From Alcanivorax jadensis T9 (GTDB taxonomy: Bacteria > Pseudomonadota > Gammaproteobacteria > Pseudomonadales > Alcanivoracaceae): a stretch of DNA of 64,000 bases. A program made the position numbers and the translations under genes. The stretch covers positions 234,896-298,895 of the forward strand of contig NZ_ARXU01000004.1 in the NCBI RefSeq assembly GCF_000756655.1, written 5' to 3'. The notes under the pieces were generated by a model that had not been told where the DNA came from, ran no database searches, and worked only from the letters and a program-made list of their open reading frames with translations. Position 1 is the stretch's first letter. Every line of letters starts with the position of its first letter. Of the stretch, positions 9,287 through 17,586 are shown in pieces.

Positions 9287-9529
9287 ATGAACACACTGAT
9301 GGCCCAGGGCCTGGAGCTCATGCTGATCGGCATGGGTGTGGTCTTTTCCTTTCTGATTATTCTCGTGGCCGTAACGACGTTAATGTCGTTGCTGGTGAAA
9401 CGCTTCGGGCAGGCGCCAGCCGTGAGCGCCGCGACAACGACCGCAGCACCCGCCGGAGACATGCCGTCCCCTGCGGTTATCAAGGCCATTGAAAAGGCGG
9501 TGCGTCAGCACCGGCAGTCCCAGCAATAA
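9287..9529 (+). CDS. oadG: Oxaloacetate decarboxylase gamma chain OadG
   Basis: An 80-residue subunit with one N-terminal transmembrane helix (about 10-32) and an Ala/Pro-rich linker, ending in a short charged tail. In the family the gamma chain assembles the alpha and beta subunits and binds the catalytic zinc. The ATG at 9287 follows AAAGGAG at a good distance; the same frame is open upstream to 9119 but that stretch has no family likeness. It is the first gene of oadGAB. Confidence 0.88.
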   Translation: MNTLMAQGLELMLIGMGVVFSFLIILVAVTTLMSLLVKRFGQAPAVSAATTTAAPAGDMPSPAVIKAIEKAVRQHRQSQQ

Positions 9530-9542
9530 CCGGAATTTTTCC

Positions 9543-11339
9543 ATGAGTGATCACAAGCCTCTGGGCATCACCGATGTGGTGCTGCGCGACGCCCATCAGT
9601 CCCTGTTTGCTACCCGCATGCGTCTGGACGACATGTTGCCCATTGCCGCAGAACTGGACGACATCGGTTTCTGGTCCCTGGAATCCTGGGGCGGCGCCAC
9701 CTTTGATGCCTGCATCCGTTATCTGGGCGAAGACCCCTGGGAGCGTATCCGCGAGCTGAAAAAGGCCATGCCCAACACGCCTCAGCAGATGTTGCTGCGC
9801 GGCCAGAACCTGCTCGGCTATCGGCACTACGCCGACGATGTGGTGGATGCGTTTGTGGAACGCGCTGCGGAAAGTGGCGTGGATGTGTTCCGGGTGTTCG
9901 ATGCCATGAACGACATGCGCAACATCGAGCGTGCCATCGCCGCCGTCATCAAACAGGGCAAACACGCCCAGGGCACCATCGCCTACACCGTCAGCCCGGT
10001 GCATACCCTGGATATGTGGGTAGAGCAGGGCAAGGTGATCGAACAGATGGGCGCCCATTCCGTGGCCATCAAGGACATGGCCGGCCTGCTGCGCCCCAAT
10101 GTGGCCTTTGAGCTGGTCAGCCGCCTCAAGCAGACGCTGTCTATTCCGGTTCACATGCAGTGCCACGCCACCACCGGTCTTTCCACGGCAACCGCACTGA
10201 AAGCCGCCGAGGCCGGCATTGATAATGTGGACACCGCCATCTCGTCCATGTCCATGACCTACGGCCACAGCCCCACCGAGTCCGTGGTGGCCATGCTGGA
10301 AGGCACCGACCGGGATACCGGCCTGGATCTGAAAAAACTCAATCGCATCGCCGGCTACTTCCGTGAAGTGCGCAAGAAGTACGCCCAGTTTGAAGGCAGC
10401 CTGCGCGGTGTGGATGCGCGCATCCTGGTGGCCCAGGTGCCCGGCGGCATGCTCACCAATATGGAAAGCCAGCTGAAAGAGCAGGGCGCCACCGACCGCT
10501 TCGACGAAGTGCTGCAGGAAATTCCCGCCGTGCGCGAAGACCTGGGCTTTATTCCTCTGGTCACGCCCACCTCCCAGATCGTCGGCACCCAGGCGGTGCT
10601 CAATGTGCTGTCCGGCGAACGCTACAAGGCGTTGAGCAAGGAAACCCGTGGCGTACTGCGCGGTGAATACGGCGCGGCGCCAGCGGCCTTCAACAGCGAA
10701 TTGCAGGCCCGTGCCCTGGACGGCGACGAGCCCATCACCTGCCGCCCGGCGGACCTGATCGACGACGAAATGGACAGCCTGACCCGGGAAGTGGAAACCC
10801 TGGCTAGCGAAAAAGGCCTGACGCTGGCGGAAGGCAAGCGCCGCATTGATGATGTGCTCACCTATGCGCTGTTTACGCAAATCGGCCTGCGGTTCCTGGA
10901 GCATCGCGGCGACCCCTCCGCGTTCGAGCCGGTCCCCGACGGCAAGGCGTTGCCTGTGGTCGGCAACAGCGACGGCGTTTATACCGTGGATGTGGATGGC
11001 CGGGAGTACACCGTCAAAGTCAGTGACGGTGGCGACGTGACCGGCATCAAGGCCCTGGGCGAAAGCGCAGGGGCTGGCCAGTCCAACCCGCCGGTGGTGC
11101 ACAACCCGTCCCAGAGCACCCCGATCCCCGCGCCCCTGGCCGGCAACATCTTCAAGGTGCTGGTGAAACCTGGCGACCGGGTTACCGAAGGGCAGAAGAT
11201 CATGGTGCTGGAAGCCATGAAAATGGAAACCGACGTGTCCAGCCCGGAAGCGGGCATCGTCACCGAGCTGGCAGTGAAAGAGGGCGACGCCGTCACCGTC
11301 GGCCAGACCCTGCTCAGCCTGGAGCCGGCCCATGGATAA
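9543..11339 (+). CDS. oadA: Oxaloacetate decarboxylase alpha chain OadA (biotin carboxyltransferase)
   Basis: 598 residues. The N-terminal carboxyltransferase domain (about 1-270) starts with [11 protein letters not shown], which carries the catalytic metal Asp, and contains IKDMAGLL and HMQCHATT. The PYC/OADA conserved region follows (about 290-460), then a linker and a biotinyl domain with EAMKMET, whose Lys560 would carry biotin. It transfers the carboxyl group of oxaloacetate to biotin in the cytosol, for the membrane beta chain to release. The ATG at 9543 is 13 bases after the oadG stop and gives [11 protein letters not shown]. It overlaps oadB by 8 nt. Confidence 0.95.
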   Translation: MSDHKPLGITDVVLRDAHQSLFATRMRLDDMLPIAAELDDIGFWSLESWGGATFDACIRYLGEDPWERIRELKKAMPNTPQQMLLRGQNLLGYRHYADDVVDAFVERAAESGVDVFRVFDAMNDMRNIERAIAAVIKQGKHAQGTIAYTVSPVHTLDMWVEQGKVIEQMGAHSVAIKDMAGLLRPNVAFELVSRLKQTLSIPVHMQCHATTGLSTATALKAAEAGIDNVDTAISSMSMTYGHSPTESVVAMLEGTDRDTGLDLKKLNRIAGYFREVRKKYAQFEGSLRGVDARILVAQVPGGMLTNMESQLKEQGATDRFDEVLQEIPAVREDLGFIPLVTPTSQIVGTQAVLNVLSGERYKALSKETRGVLRGEYGAAPAAFNSELQARALDGDEPITCRPADLIDDEMDSLTREVETLASEKGLTLAEGKRRIDDVLTYALFTQIGLRFLEHRGDPSAFEPVPDGKALPVVGNSDGVYTVDVDGREYTVKVSDGGDVTGIKALGESAGAGQSNPPVVHNPSQSTPIPAPLAGNIFKVLVKPGDRVTEGQKIMVLEAMKMETDVSSPEAGIVTELAVKEGDAVTVGQTLLSLEPAHG

Positions 11340-12630
11340 ACTGGAGACGCTCTGGCACAGCACCGGCCTGTTTCATCTGTCCGGTGGCCAGCTGATCATG
11401 CTGCTGGTCTGCCTCGGCCTGCTGTGGCTGGCCATCAACAAGAAATTTGAGCCGCTATTATTATTGCCCATCGGCTTCGGCGGCCTGCTGGCCAACATCC
11501 CCGTGGCCGGGCTGGCGGAATCCGCCATCAGCCAGGCCATGCACTTCGGCAGCCAGGATCTGCTCGCCAGCATGGCCCAGGTGCTCGGCATGGATGCCGA
11601 TGCCGGGCGAGAAGCGCTCTATAAAGCCGCTGAAGGCGCCGGGCCCGCAGTGCAGGACCAACTCCACCACCTGGCGCAAAAAGCCAACTACGGCGATGGC
11701 ATCCTCTACCTGATCTACACCGTGGGCCTGATGACCGGCATCTTCCCGCTGCTGATCTTCATGGGCGTGGGCGCCATGACCGACTTCGGCCCGCTGCTGG
11801 CCAACCCGCGCACCCTGTTGCTGGGCGCCGCAGCCCAGTTCGGCATCTTCGCGGCCCTGCTGGGGGCCCTGGCGCTGAACTTCCTGGGCATGGAATTCTC
11901 CCTGGCGGATGCCGCGGCCATCGGCATCATCGGCGGCGCAGACGGCCCCACATCCATTTACGTGACCACCAAGCTGGCCCCGGAACTGCTCGGCGCCATT
12001 GCCGTGGCGGCCTATTCCTACATGGCCCTGGTGCCGATCATTCAGCCCCCGATCATTCGCGCCCTCACCACCGCCAAGGAACGCACCATCAAGATGGAGC
12101 AGCTGCGCCCGGTGAGCCAGACGGAGAAGATCCTCTTCCCCATCCTGCTACTGGTGCTGGTGGCGTTGGTATTGCCCGATGCGGCGCCGCTGCTGGGCAT
12201 GTTCTGCCTGGGTAACCTGATGAAGGAATCCGGCGTGGTCAGCCGTCTGGTGGACACCACCAGCAATGCGCTGATCAATATCGTCACCATCATGCTCGGC
12301 CTGGCAGTGGGCGCGAAGCTCAGCGCGGAGCAGTTCCTGGTTATGGAAACCCTGGGCATCCTGGTGCTGGGCCTGGTGGCCTTCATGATCGGCACCGCCA
12401 CCGGCGTGCTTATGGCCAAACTGCTCAACCGCCTCAGCCACCACCCGGTGAACCCCATCATCGGCGCCGCCGGCGTGTCCGCCGTGCCCATGGCCGCCCG
12501 CGTGGCCAACAAGGTGGGCCTGGAAGCCAACCCCCACAACTTCCTGCTCATGCACGCCATGGGCCCCAACGTGGCCGGCGTCATCGGCTCCGCCGTCGCC
12601 GCCGGCGTCCTCCTCAACTTCGCCGGCTAA
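11332..12630 (+). CDS. oadB: Na+-pumping oxaloacetate decarboxylase beta chain OadB
   Basis: 432 residues with multiple transmembrane helices. The conserved GGADGPTSI segment (about residues 202-210) contains the Asp central to Na+ transport in this family. The beta chain decarboxylates carboxybiotin and couples that to export of Na+, so oxaloacetate breakdown is coupled to a sodium gradient, as expected for a marine bacterium. Final gene of oadGAB; a heptamer repeat array begins 23 bases after its stop. Confidence 0.94.
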   Translation: MDKLETLWHSTGLFHLSGGQLIMLLVCLGLLWLAINKKFEPLLLLPIGFGGLLANIPVAGLAESAISQAMHFGSQDLLASMAQVLGMDADAGREALYKAAEGAGPAVQDQLHHLAQKANYGDGILYLIYTVGLMTGIFPLLIFMGVGAMTDFGPLLANPRTLLLGAAAQFGIFAALLGALALNFLGMEFSLADAAAIGIIGGADGPTSIYVTTKLAPELLGAIAVAAYSYMALVPIIQPPIIRALTTAKERTIKMEQLRPVSQTEKILFPILLLVLVALVLPDAAPLLGMFCLGNLMKESGVVSRLVDTTSNALINIVTIMLGLAVGAKLSAEQFLVMETLGILVLGLVAFMIGTATGVLMAKLLNRLSHHPVNPIIGAAGVSAVPMAARVANKVGLEANPHNFLLMHAMGPNVAGVIGSAVAAGVLLNFAG

Positions 12631-12653
12631 CCCGCGCGGCCCCAGGCCGCGCC

Positions 12654-12722
12654 GCTACGAGCTACGAGCTACGAGCTACGAGCTACGAGCTACAAGCTAC
12701 GAGCTACGAGCTACGAGCTACG
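12654..12722. repeat. Heptamer tandem array (GCTACGA type)
   Basis: Nine full units of GCTACGA (one is GCTACAA) and a final GCTACG. The array at 48751-48819 has the same number of units and ending. Both arrays are followed by a related stretch of about 65 bp ending in ACGAAGCCGCTGTAGGA. No matching right arm was found at this copy. Confidence 0.9.
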
Positions 12723-12782
12723 CTCGATTGGATTGGAAAGGTCTGGCAAGTTCCTTGGGCCTCGTCATTTCTTACGAAGCCG

Positions 12783-12920
12783 CTGTAGGAGTACCTCTGG
12801 AGGTGCGAACCTTGCGCAGCAAGGAAATCGACCGGAGGGCGATCAGGCATAGCCGATTTTTCCGCTTCCTTCTGAGCAATTCGCACCTCAAGAGGCGACC
12901 AACGGCCCGCTGATCTACAG
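12783..12920. repeat. BIME-like inverted repeat (TGTAGGAG type)
   Basis: CTGTAGGAG...CTGGAGGTGCGAA on the left faces TTCGCACCTCAAGAGG...CTACAG on the right. It belongs to the same intergenic family as 36687-36792 and parts of 48880-49150. It fills most of the gap between oadB and the next gene. Confidence 0.65.
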
Positions 12921-12981
12921 CCACCGGGAACCCCAACGCCTATAGTACGTCGAACAGCCAAACCCCCACGGAGCGACACCC

Positions 12982-13980
12982 TTGCCACCCGCCATTCAAA
13001 CCCTGACCGACAAGCTCTACCAGATCCGCCATCTGTGGGCGGTGATCAGCTTTGCACTGGGCCTTTCCAGTTACTTCTTGGTGGAACGCCAGCCCTGGCT
13101 GGCGGCAGTGCTCACCGGCTTTCTGGTACTGAGCTGGCTGCTCCTGCTCACCGAAGGGCTCTGGCAACGGCGCCTGGCCGGCACCGCCATGGAGGGCATG
13201 TCCCAGGGCCTGTTGAAGTTGCTTCTACAGGCCGTCCACCAGGAAGCCTTCTTCTTCAGCCTGCCGTTCGTGCTGCTGCAATGGTCCGGCGGCGCCGAAT
13301 ACATCTTCTTCACCACCCTGGTGATCAGCGCGGCCCTGGTTAGCATCATCGACCCGCTGTACTTCTGGCTGGCCCGGCACCGGGCGCTGTACTTCGGCTT
13401 TCACGCCTGGGCGTTATTCGTGGCCTTGCTGGTGCTGCTGCCGCTGATCTTCCACTGGAGCACCGATGCCGCACTCACCTGGGCCGGCTGGCTTACCGCC
13501 CTGTTTGCGCTGCCCAGCTTCTGGCGTTTCGGCGGGCCGCGAAAATGGTTTCGCTGGCTGGGTTTATTGGCAGTGTCCTGCGTGATCGCCTTCGCCCCAC
13601 GCTGGCTGGCACCGCTGGTGCCGCCATTGACTCTGTCCCTGGAAGAGCGGGCCATGGCGCTGTCATTCAACCGTGAACAGCGCCAGCCCTTGGTTACCGG
13701 CAAGGTATTCGATGAAGCCGAAGTAGCGGCAGGGCTCTACGCCTACACCGCCATCAAGGCACCGCTTGGGCTGGGGCAGGAAGTCTTCCACTACTGGTTC
13801 CGCAACGGCGAGCAAGTGGACCGGATTCCCCTGACAGTCTACGGCGGTCGCGAATCCGGTTTCCGCACCTGGTCCCACAAAAGCCATATCCCGCAACCCG
13901 CCGCCGGTCATTGGCGAGTGGAAGTGCGCACCAAAGACCGCCAGATCATCGGCGTCATGCGCTTCACCATCACGCCCTGA
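12982..13980 (+). CDS. DUF5924/DUF2914 membrane protein
   Basis: 332 residues. About six transmembrane segments occupy residues 18-210. A soluble C-terminal domain (about 245-332) follows, containing YTAIKAPLGLGQEVFHYW and ESGFRTWSHKSH, which match the DUF2914 family. The function of this family is unknown. The start is a TTG at 12982, with CGGAG about 8 bases upstream. It stands alone between repeat regions, with a REP element at its 3' side. Confidence 0.75.
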   Translation: MPPAIQTLTDKLYQIRHLWAVISFALGLSSYFLVERQPWLAAVLTGFLVLSWLLLLTEGLWQRRLAGTAMEGMSQGLLKLLLQAVHQEAFFFSLPFVLLQWSGGAEYIFFTTLVISAALVSIIDPLYFWLARHRALYFGFHAWALFVALLVLLPLIFHWSTDAALTWAGWLTALFALPSFWRFGGPRKWFRWLGLLAVSCVIAFAPRWLAPLVPPLTLSLEERAMALSFNREQRQPLVTGKVFDEAEVAAGLYAYTAIKAPLGLGQEVFHYWFRNGEQVDRIPLTVYGGRESGFRTWSHKSHIPQPAAGHWRVEVRTKDRQIIGVMRFTITP

Positions 13981-14043
13981 GTCCTGCGGTTCCCCTGCGG
14001 CCCCTTACCCCCAAGCCCTTCAACGCCTCAACCCCCCAGCCCT

Positions 14044-14070
14044 CGTTGGAGCCTTGCTCGCAAGGCGAAG
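14044..14070 (+). repeat. REP element
   Basis: CGTTGGAGCCTTGCTCGCAAGGCGAAG: the core palindrome TTGCTCGCAA-type, near-identical to the REPs around the RAYT at the right end. A decayed inverted partner may be at about 14109-14132. Apart from this and the attC-like site below, 13981-14451 holds no gene I recognise. Confidence 0.8.
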
Positions 14071-14187
14071 GGGCTGACGTCACTGCCGTGCTTCCGAAAC
14101 CCTCTGCGTCTTCGCAAGCCAGACTCCGTGGTTTATTCAGACCCTCTTAGGTCGCACCCCTCCAAACGGTTATCCCGAATATGCCGT

Positions 14188-14242
14188 GCTCAACAGAACC
14201 AGCCATATCTTTGTAGGATATGGCTTACAGAAAATGCTAAAC
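14188..14242 (+). other. attC-like site a
   Basis: A perfect R'' heptamer GCTCAAC (RYYYAAC) at 14188 and GCTAAAC (one change from GTTRRRY) at 14236 enclose a hairpin with a 9-bp stem, AGCCATATC/GATATGGCT. The same GCTAAAC heptamer ends site b. The first cassette ORF begins about 210 bases later. Confidence 0.45.
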
Positions 14243-14451
14243 GGTTGATATAGAGTGGTTTTCGGAACGGTGTGATATCGGGGGAAGTCAGGAAATAGGT
14301 CGCGTGTTCGCGTTTTGTCAGACGAGAAGGTGCTTTCTTACTGTAAGGAACCTGGCGGCCTTGCGAGTTTCTCCCGAAATTCATAAAAGAATTATGTCGA
14401 ATCGTTCGGCTTAATACGCTGCTATGTTTCTCTAAAGGATCAGATACTGCG

Positions 14452-14925
14452 ATGGAATTAACGTTGTTACAAGTTATTGATACAGCGGTTAAAATCGGCC
14501 TTGGAGCTTTGATTTCAGGGGGAGCTGCCTTTCTTACGCTGATAAAAAGCCAGCAACATGAAGATCGAAAGGAAGCGAAGGCGAATTTTTATAGGCTGCA
14601 GGAAGAGAAGAAAACAAAATACGTAGACCTGTTGGCCAAGTCACAAGAGCTGATTCAGCAGCATCTTTATAGTAGTTGTGCTCCGGACTCTGAGTCCTAC
14701 CGCGACTATCTCCGTACATTTAATGAGGTCCAGATAATTTCCAGTGACCCCATACGAGTGGCAGCATTCAATATGGTTTCTGACGTTCAGGTATTCATTT
14801 TCCTGAACAAAAACAATCAGGAACTAGCGTTGGTTGACGGAATGGTTGCGTCTGCCAGGAAAAAAGTATCTGTTTTCCAAAAGGTAGCCCAGGAAGAGGT
14901 GACCAAACCCTACGAAAGAGCATAA
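14452..14925 (+). CDS. Hypothetical single-TM protein, cassette-like gene 1
   Basis: 157 residues that I do not recognise. A hydrophobic N terminus (about residues 12-30) looks like a membrane anchor. A charged helical region follows (KSQQHEDRKEAKANFYRLQEEKK, about 31-55) and a mostly helical C-terminal part. Base composition is clearly lower in GC than the flanking genes. Its TAA stop lies inside the R'' box of an attC-like site, as in integron gene cassettes. An AAAGGA stretch precedes the ATG. Confidence 0.7.
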   Translation: MELTLLQVIDTAVKIGLGALISGGAAFLTLIKSQQHEDRKEAKANFYRLQEEKKTKYVDLLAKSQELIQQHLYSSCAPDSESYRDYLRTFNEVQIISSDPIRVAAFNMVSDVQVFIFLNKNNQELALVDGMVASARKKVSVFQKVAQEEVTKPYERA

Positions 14926-15003
14926 CAATGCCAGGCACGGCGACGCCTTTTTCGTTGCGGCTTCGCCTCCACTACAAAGCCGCGCATGCTGGCGGCGCTA
15001 AAC
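14920..15003 (+). other. attC-like site b
   Basis: Starts GCATAACAATGCC and ends GGCGCTAAAC (84 nt). GCCAG pairs with CTGGC and GCACGGC with GCCGCGC (one mismatch) across a 3-nt bulge; the end of the hairpin is a long variable tip, TTCGTTGCGGCTTCGCC and beyond. Bulged imperfect stems of this kind are typical of long attC sites. The next ATG is 8 nt after the R' box. Confidence 0.65.
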
Positions 15004-15011
15004 GAGAAATA

Positions 15012-15464
15012 ATGGACCACACTAAATTCCAAGCATTGGTAAAAGAGCTTTACTCCACGGTTTCAAGTTTGGAGGAAATGTTCCCTGGCCGCCACTTCAC
15101 TCCTGATGGCCATATGGTTGGTAGCCTTGGCGAGTGCCTAGTGGCAGATGCTTACGGACTAGAGTTAATGACCGCATCCAATAAGGGATTTGATGCTCTT
15201 TCTGCTTGCGGCAAGCAAGTCGAGATCAAAGCAACTCAATCTAAATCTGCTGCATTTCGCAGCGAGCCGGAGCATGCAATAGTGATTCACATAGCTCCTG
15301 ATGGTTCATTTACCGAGATATTTAATGGCCCGGGAAGGGTCATCTGGGAGCAATTTCAGGGCAAGCCGATCCCTTCAAATGGCCAGTACCAGATTTCCAT
15401 AAACCGGCTAAAGAAACTAAACGGGGCAATTCCACACGATCAGAGGATTGAGAGGGTTGCTTAG
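15012..15464 (+). CDS. DUF6998-like protein, cassette-like gene 2
   Basis: 150 residues, soluble. The central stretch GFDALSACGKQVEIKATQ (about 56-73) has the D-x(n)-EIK spacing of PD-(D/E)XK nuclease folds and resembles the DUF6998 family; activity is not established. Low GC compared with neighbours. The ATG at 15012 is chosen because it lies 8 nt after the R' box of attC-like site b; the frame is also open upstream, but that stretch is the attC itself. The stop TAG is inside attC-like site c. Confidence 0.7.
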   Translation: MDHTKFQALVKELYSTVSSLEEMFPGRHFTPDGHMVGSLGECLVADAYGLELMTASNKGFDALSACGKQVEIKATQSKSAAFRSEPEHAIVIHIAPDGSFTEIFNGPGRVIWEQFQGKPIPSNGQYQISINRLKKLNGAIPHDQRIERVA

Positions 15465-15518
15465 CAAGGCAAAGCAACAGGGGCACTGTAAACGGCGCCC
15501 CTGTTTGCGAGGTTAGCT
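15459..15518 (+). other. attC-like site c
   Basis: GCTTAGC (one change from RYYYAAC) to GTTAGCT (one change from GTTRRRY), 60 nt. The stem GCAACAGGGGC/GCCCCTGTTTGC has a single extrahelical T, as attC sites do. The following ORF starts 8 nt after the R' box, the same spacing as at site b. Confidence 0.6.
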
Positions 15519-15526
15519 TTGAATTT

Positions 15527-15787
15527 ATGGATGCAGGAAATATAGACCACAAAGAGTTCTTTGCATTGGCCTTTAAAGCAGGCTGTGTCCTTTTCTACAG
15601 CGCTCTTGTCGGAGTAATTGGCGGGATGCTTCCTATCGTAGTCTCATGCATGGTCTTCATTCCATTGATAAAAAGGGTGCCAAAGAGCAACTTGAAGAGA
15701 AGGGCGGTTTACTTGGGTATTGCAGTTTTTAGCTTTGTAGTTGCAAGCCTGATTGTGGGTACGCCGTATGAAATTAGGGTTGTGTAA
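15527..15787 (+). CDS. Small membrane protein, cassette-like gene 3
   Basis: 86 residues with two predicted transmembrane helices (about 17-45 and 60-80) and a basic loop KRVPKSNLKRR between them. No family recognised. The ATG is 8 nt after the R' box of attC-like site c, and the TAA is directly followed by AATTAACAAGGCC, the left half of a further attC-like site. Same strand, small size and low GC as the two genes before it. Confidence 0.6.
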   Translation: MDAGNIDHKEFFALAFKAGCVLFYSALVGVIGGMLPIVVSCMVFIPLIKRVPKSNLKRRAVYLGIAVFSFVVASLIVGTPYEIRVV

Positions 15788-15800
15788 AATTAACAAGGCC
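15788..15800 (+). other. Truncated attC-like half-site d
   Basis: AATTAACAAGGCC resembles an attC R''/L'' half. No right half (GTTRRRY) is visible before the MFS gene ends at 15860, so this would be the broken end of the cassette cluster. Confidence 0.35.
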
Positions 15801-15859
15801 GTCCACGCGACAATGTAGTTCCCCCTCTTCAACGAGCACCTTCTCCCAACACCAAAACC

Positions 15860-17032
15860 CTAAAACCGCACCTTCCCCAACGGCACCAACAACACCGCCG
15901 CCCCAATCAACGCCGCTGCCGCCCCCAGCAACCCGGGCGCAAAACTTCCGCTACTTTCCAGCAACCGCGCCGTCACCACCGGCCCCAGTATCTGCCCGAC
16001 GCCATAGCAGGCCGTCAGTGCGCCCAGGGCGGCGCTGGCGGCGTGGGGGGCCAGTTGGCGGCCGCAGTACATACTCAGGGCGACCACGGCGGTAAAGGTG
16101 CCGCCCACCAGCAGGCCGCTGATGACCAGCCCGGTGAGGCCGGGCAGCCAGGCGGGGGCGCTGACGCCCAGGGCCTGAACCACCAGCGCGGTCATCAGGG
16201 CGTTGCGTTCGCTGGTGTGGCTGGCGAGTTTGCCCCAGAGCAGGTTGGCGGGCACGGCGGCCAGGCCCACGGCCAGCCAGGTATAGAAGGCGGCGCTGTC
16301 CAGGCCGGGCAGTTGCGCTTTGGCGATCACCGGCAGGTAGGTGGTGCTGGTGATGTAGCCGAAGCCGGCCAGGGTGTAGCTGGCGATCAGAAAGCCCAGC
16401 GCCGAGCGGTTTACCGGCGCCCGTTCATGCTGGCTGTGTTTGGCGTGGGGCAGGGCGGGGATGCGGCGCAGCAGTGGCAGCAGGATCAGGGCCAGGGCGC
16501 CGCAGGCCAGCCACATGGTGGCGTAGCTGCCGTGCAGGGTTTCAATAAAGGCCACGGTGAGGGCGGCGATGCTGATGCCCAGGCCGATGCCGGCATAGTG
16601 AATATTGCCCAGCCGGGCCCGCAGATGATTGGGCATGGCGCCGAGCACCAGGGCGGAACCGTTGACCATGATGATGGCGCTGGCGACTCCGGCGAGGAAG
16701 CGGTTGATGGCCCAGGGGGTGAAGGTGGTGCTCAGGCCCATGAGCAGGCTGGTTACCACGCTCACCCACAGGGCCAGCCAGAACGCGGTGCGGGCCCGGT
16801 GGGCGGGCACCGCCATGGCGAGCATGGCGCCGGCCAGGTAGCCCCCGTAATTGATGGCCGCCAGGTAGCCGCCGCTGATGGCGGTGAGGGTGCTTTCCGC
16901 AATCATGTCGGGCAGGGCCGGGGTGAACAGGAAGCGGCCAATGCCCAGGGCAATCACCAGACTGAAAGCGCCGGCTATCGCGGTAAGCAGGTGATCTCTT
17001 TCGGTGGTCGTCACGCAGTGTCTCGCAGGCAA
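15860..17032 (-). CDS. YbfB/YjiJ-type MFS transporter
   Basis: 390 residues, about 12 transmembrane helices, the size of MFS proteins. The N-terminal segment ALGIGRFLFTPALPDM (about 29-44) and the GGYLAGAM stretch are typical of the YbfB/YjiJ (DUF1228) group. Substrates are not known; related proteins are annotated as sugar or drug exporters. High GC with a strong strand bias, unlike the low-GC genes just upstream. It is convergent with the cassette cluster and divergent from the nitrate locus. Confidence 0.85.
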   Translation of the reverse strand: MPARHCVTTTERDHLLTAIAGAFSLVIALGIGRFLFTPALPDMIAESTLTAISGGYLAAINYGGYLAGAMLAMAVPAHRARTAFWLALWVSVVTSLLMGLSTTFTPWAINRFLAGVASAIIMVNGSALVLGAMPNHLRARLGNIHYAGIGLGISIAALTVAFIETLHGSYATMWLACGALALILLPLLRRIPALPHAKHSQHERAPVNRSALGFLIASYTLAGFGYITSTTYLPVIAKAQLPGLDSAAFYTWLAVGLAAVPANLLWGKLASHTSERNALMTALVVQALGVSAPAWLPGLTGLVISGLLVGGTFTAVVALSMYCGRQLAPHAASAALGALTACYGVGQILGPVVTARLLESSGSFAPGLLGAAAALIGAAVLLVPLGKVRF

Positions 17033-17400
17033 TCAAATGGGAAGGCGCACTCGGGAAAACCAATACAGGGCGACGTGGCGGGTCTCTCCGGTAATCCAGC
17101 GCGCAGCCTAACAGGCCATGGCGTCTTCGGCTTCCTTCTTCGAATGATGTTCATCATTCATCACAGTGATAAATGCGGCTTTGGTCGCAAAGGCTCCCAA
17201 GCAGTGCGTAGTTTTTTCACCATGGCGGGGCAAAACCCGGGGGTTGAGACACGAAAGTGATGTTGCAGCAAAAGCGTGATGCATTTTGGTGAGGCGGGGC
17301 TGACTCACAACGGTGCCGACTGGGCAATAAGCGGGCGCCAAAGCCGGCCCGGCTTGTACCTGGTATCGGTAACGTCATGAAAAATCAGCCTTTTCAAAAC

Positions 17401-17416
17401 TGGCACAGCATTTGCC
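17401..17416 (+). promoter_or_regulatory. Sigma54 promoter of nrtABC
   Basis: TGGCAC-N5-TTGCC matches the -24/-12 consensus. Initiation about 12 bp after the TTGC would start the RNA just before the leader hairpins at 17431. A possible, weaker NtrC-like site (CATTTTGGTG) lies near 17281-17290. The rest of 17033-17400 holds no gene I can support. Confidence 0.8.
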
Positions 17417-17430
17417 TTATGACAGGGTAA

Positions 17431-17486
17431 GCACAACCACCGCGTTGTGCGCGAGATAACCATCTGTGTGGTCAACGGCGACCGCA
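17431..17486 (+). promoter_or_regulatory. ANTAR-type (NasT-binding) leader hairpins
   Basis: P1: GCACAAC, loop CACCGC, GTTGTGC (17431-17450). P2: TGTGGTC, loop AACGGC, GACCGCA (17467-17486). ANTAR proteins bind paired hairpins with six-base loops having A at position 1 and G at 4. P2 fits exactly; in P1 the A and G have the right spacing but are shifted by one. A terminator follows. Antitermination by NasT (22329-22916) is the expected mechanism. Confidence 0.7.
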
Positions 17487-17503
17487 CTCCGATGCGAGCA
17501 AAG

Positions 17504-17554
17504 GCGCTCAAAGATTCCTGCCAATGGTGGCGGGACGCTTTGAGCGCTTTTTTT
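17504..17554 (+). terminator. Leader (attenuator) terminator of nrtABC
   Basis: GCGCTCAAAG pairs perfectly with CTTTGAGCGC, with an inner CCTGCC/GGCGGG stem, followed by seven T. It ends 32 bases before the nrtA start, so nrtABC expression should require read-through. Confidence 0.88.
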
Positions 17555-17586
17555 ATGCCCGAAAAAAACGGGCAGAAGAGGGAAGG

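Noticed and set aside
9480..11363. 627-aa minus-strand frame opposite oadA
   Set aside because: His/Gly-rich shadow of a high-GC gene; oadA on the plus strand has clear motifs.
12654..12722. Possible CRISPR or VNTR array
   Set aside because: Units are 7 bp with no spacers; the array is a heptamer tandem repeat.
16043..17260. 405-aa plus-strand frame opposite the MFS gene
   Set aside because: Gly/Gln/His-rich shadow frame with no domain; the MFS gene on the minus strand is real.
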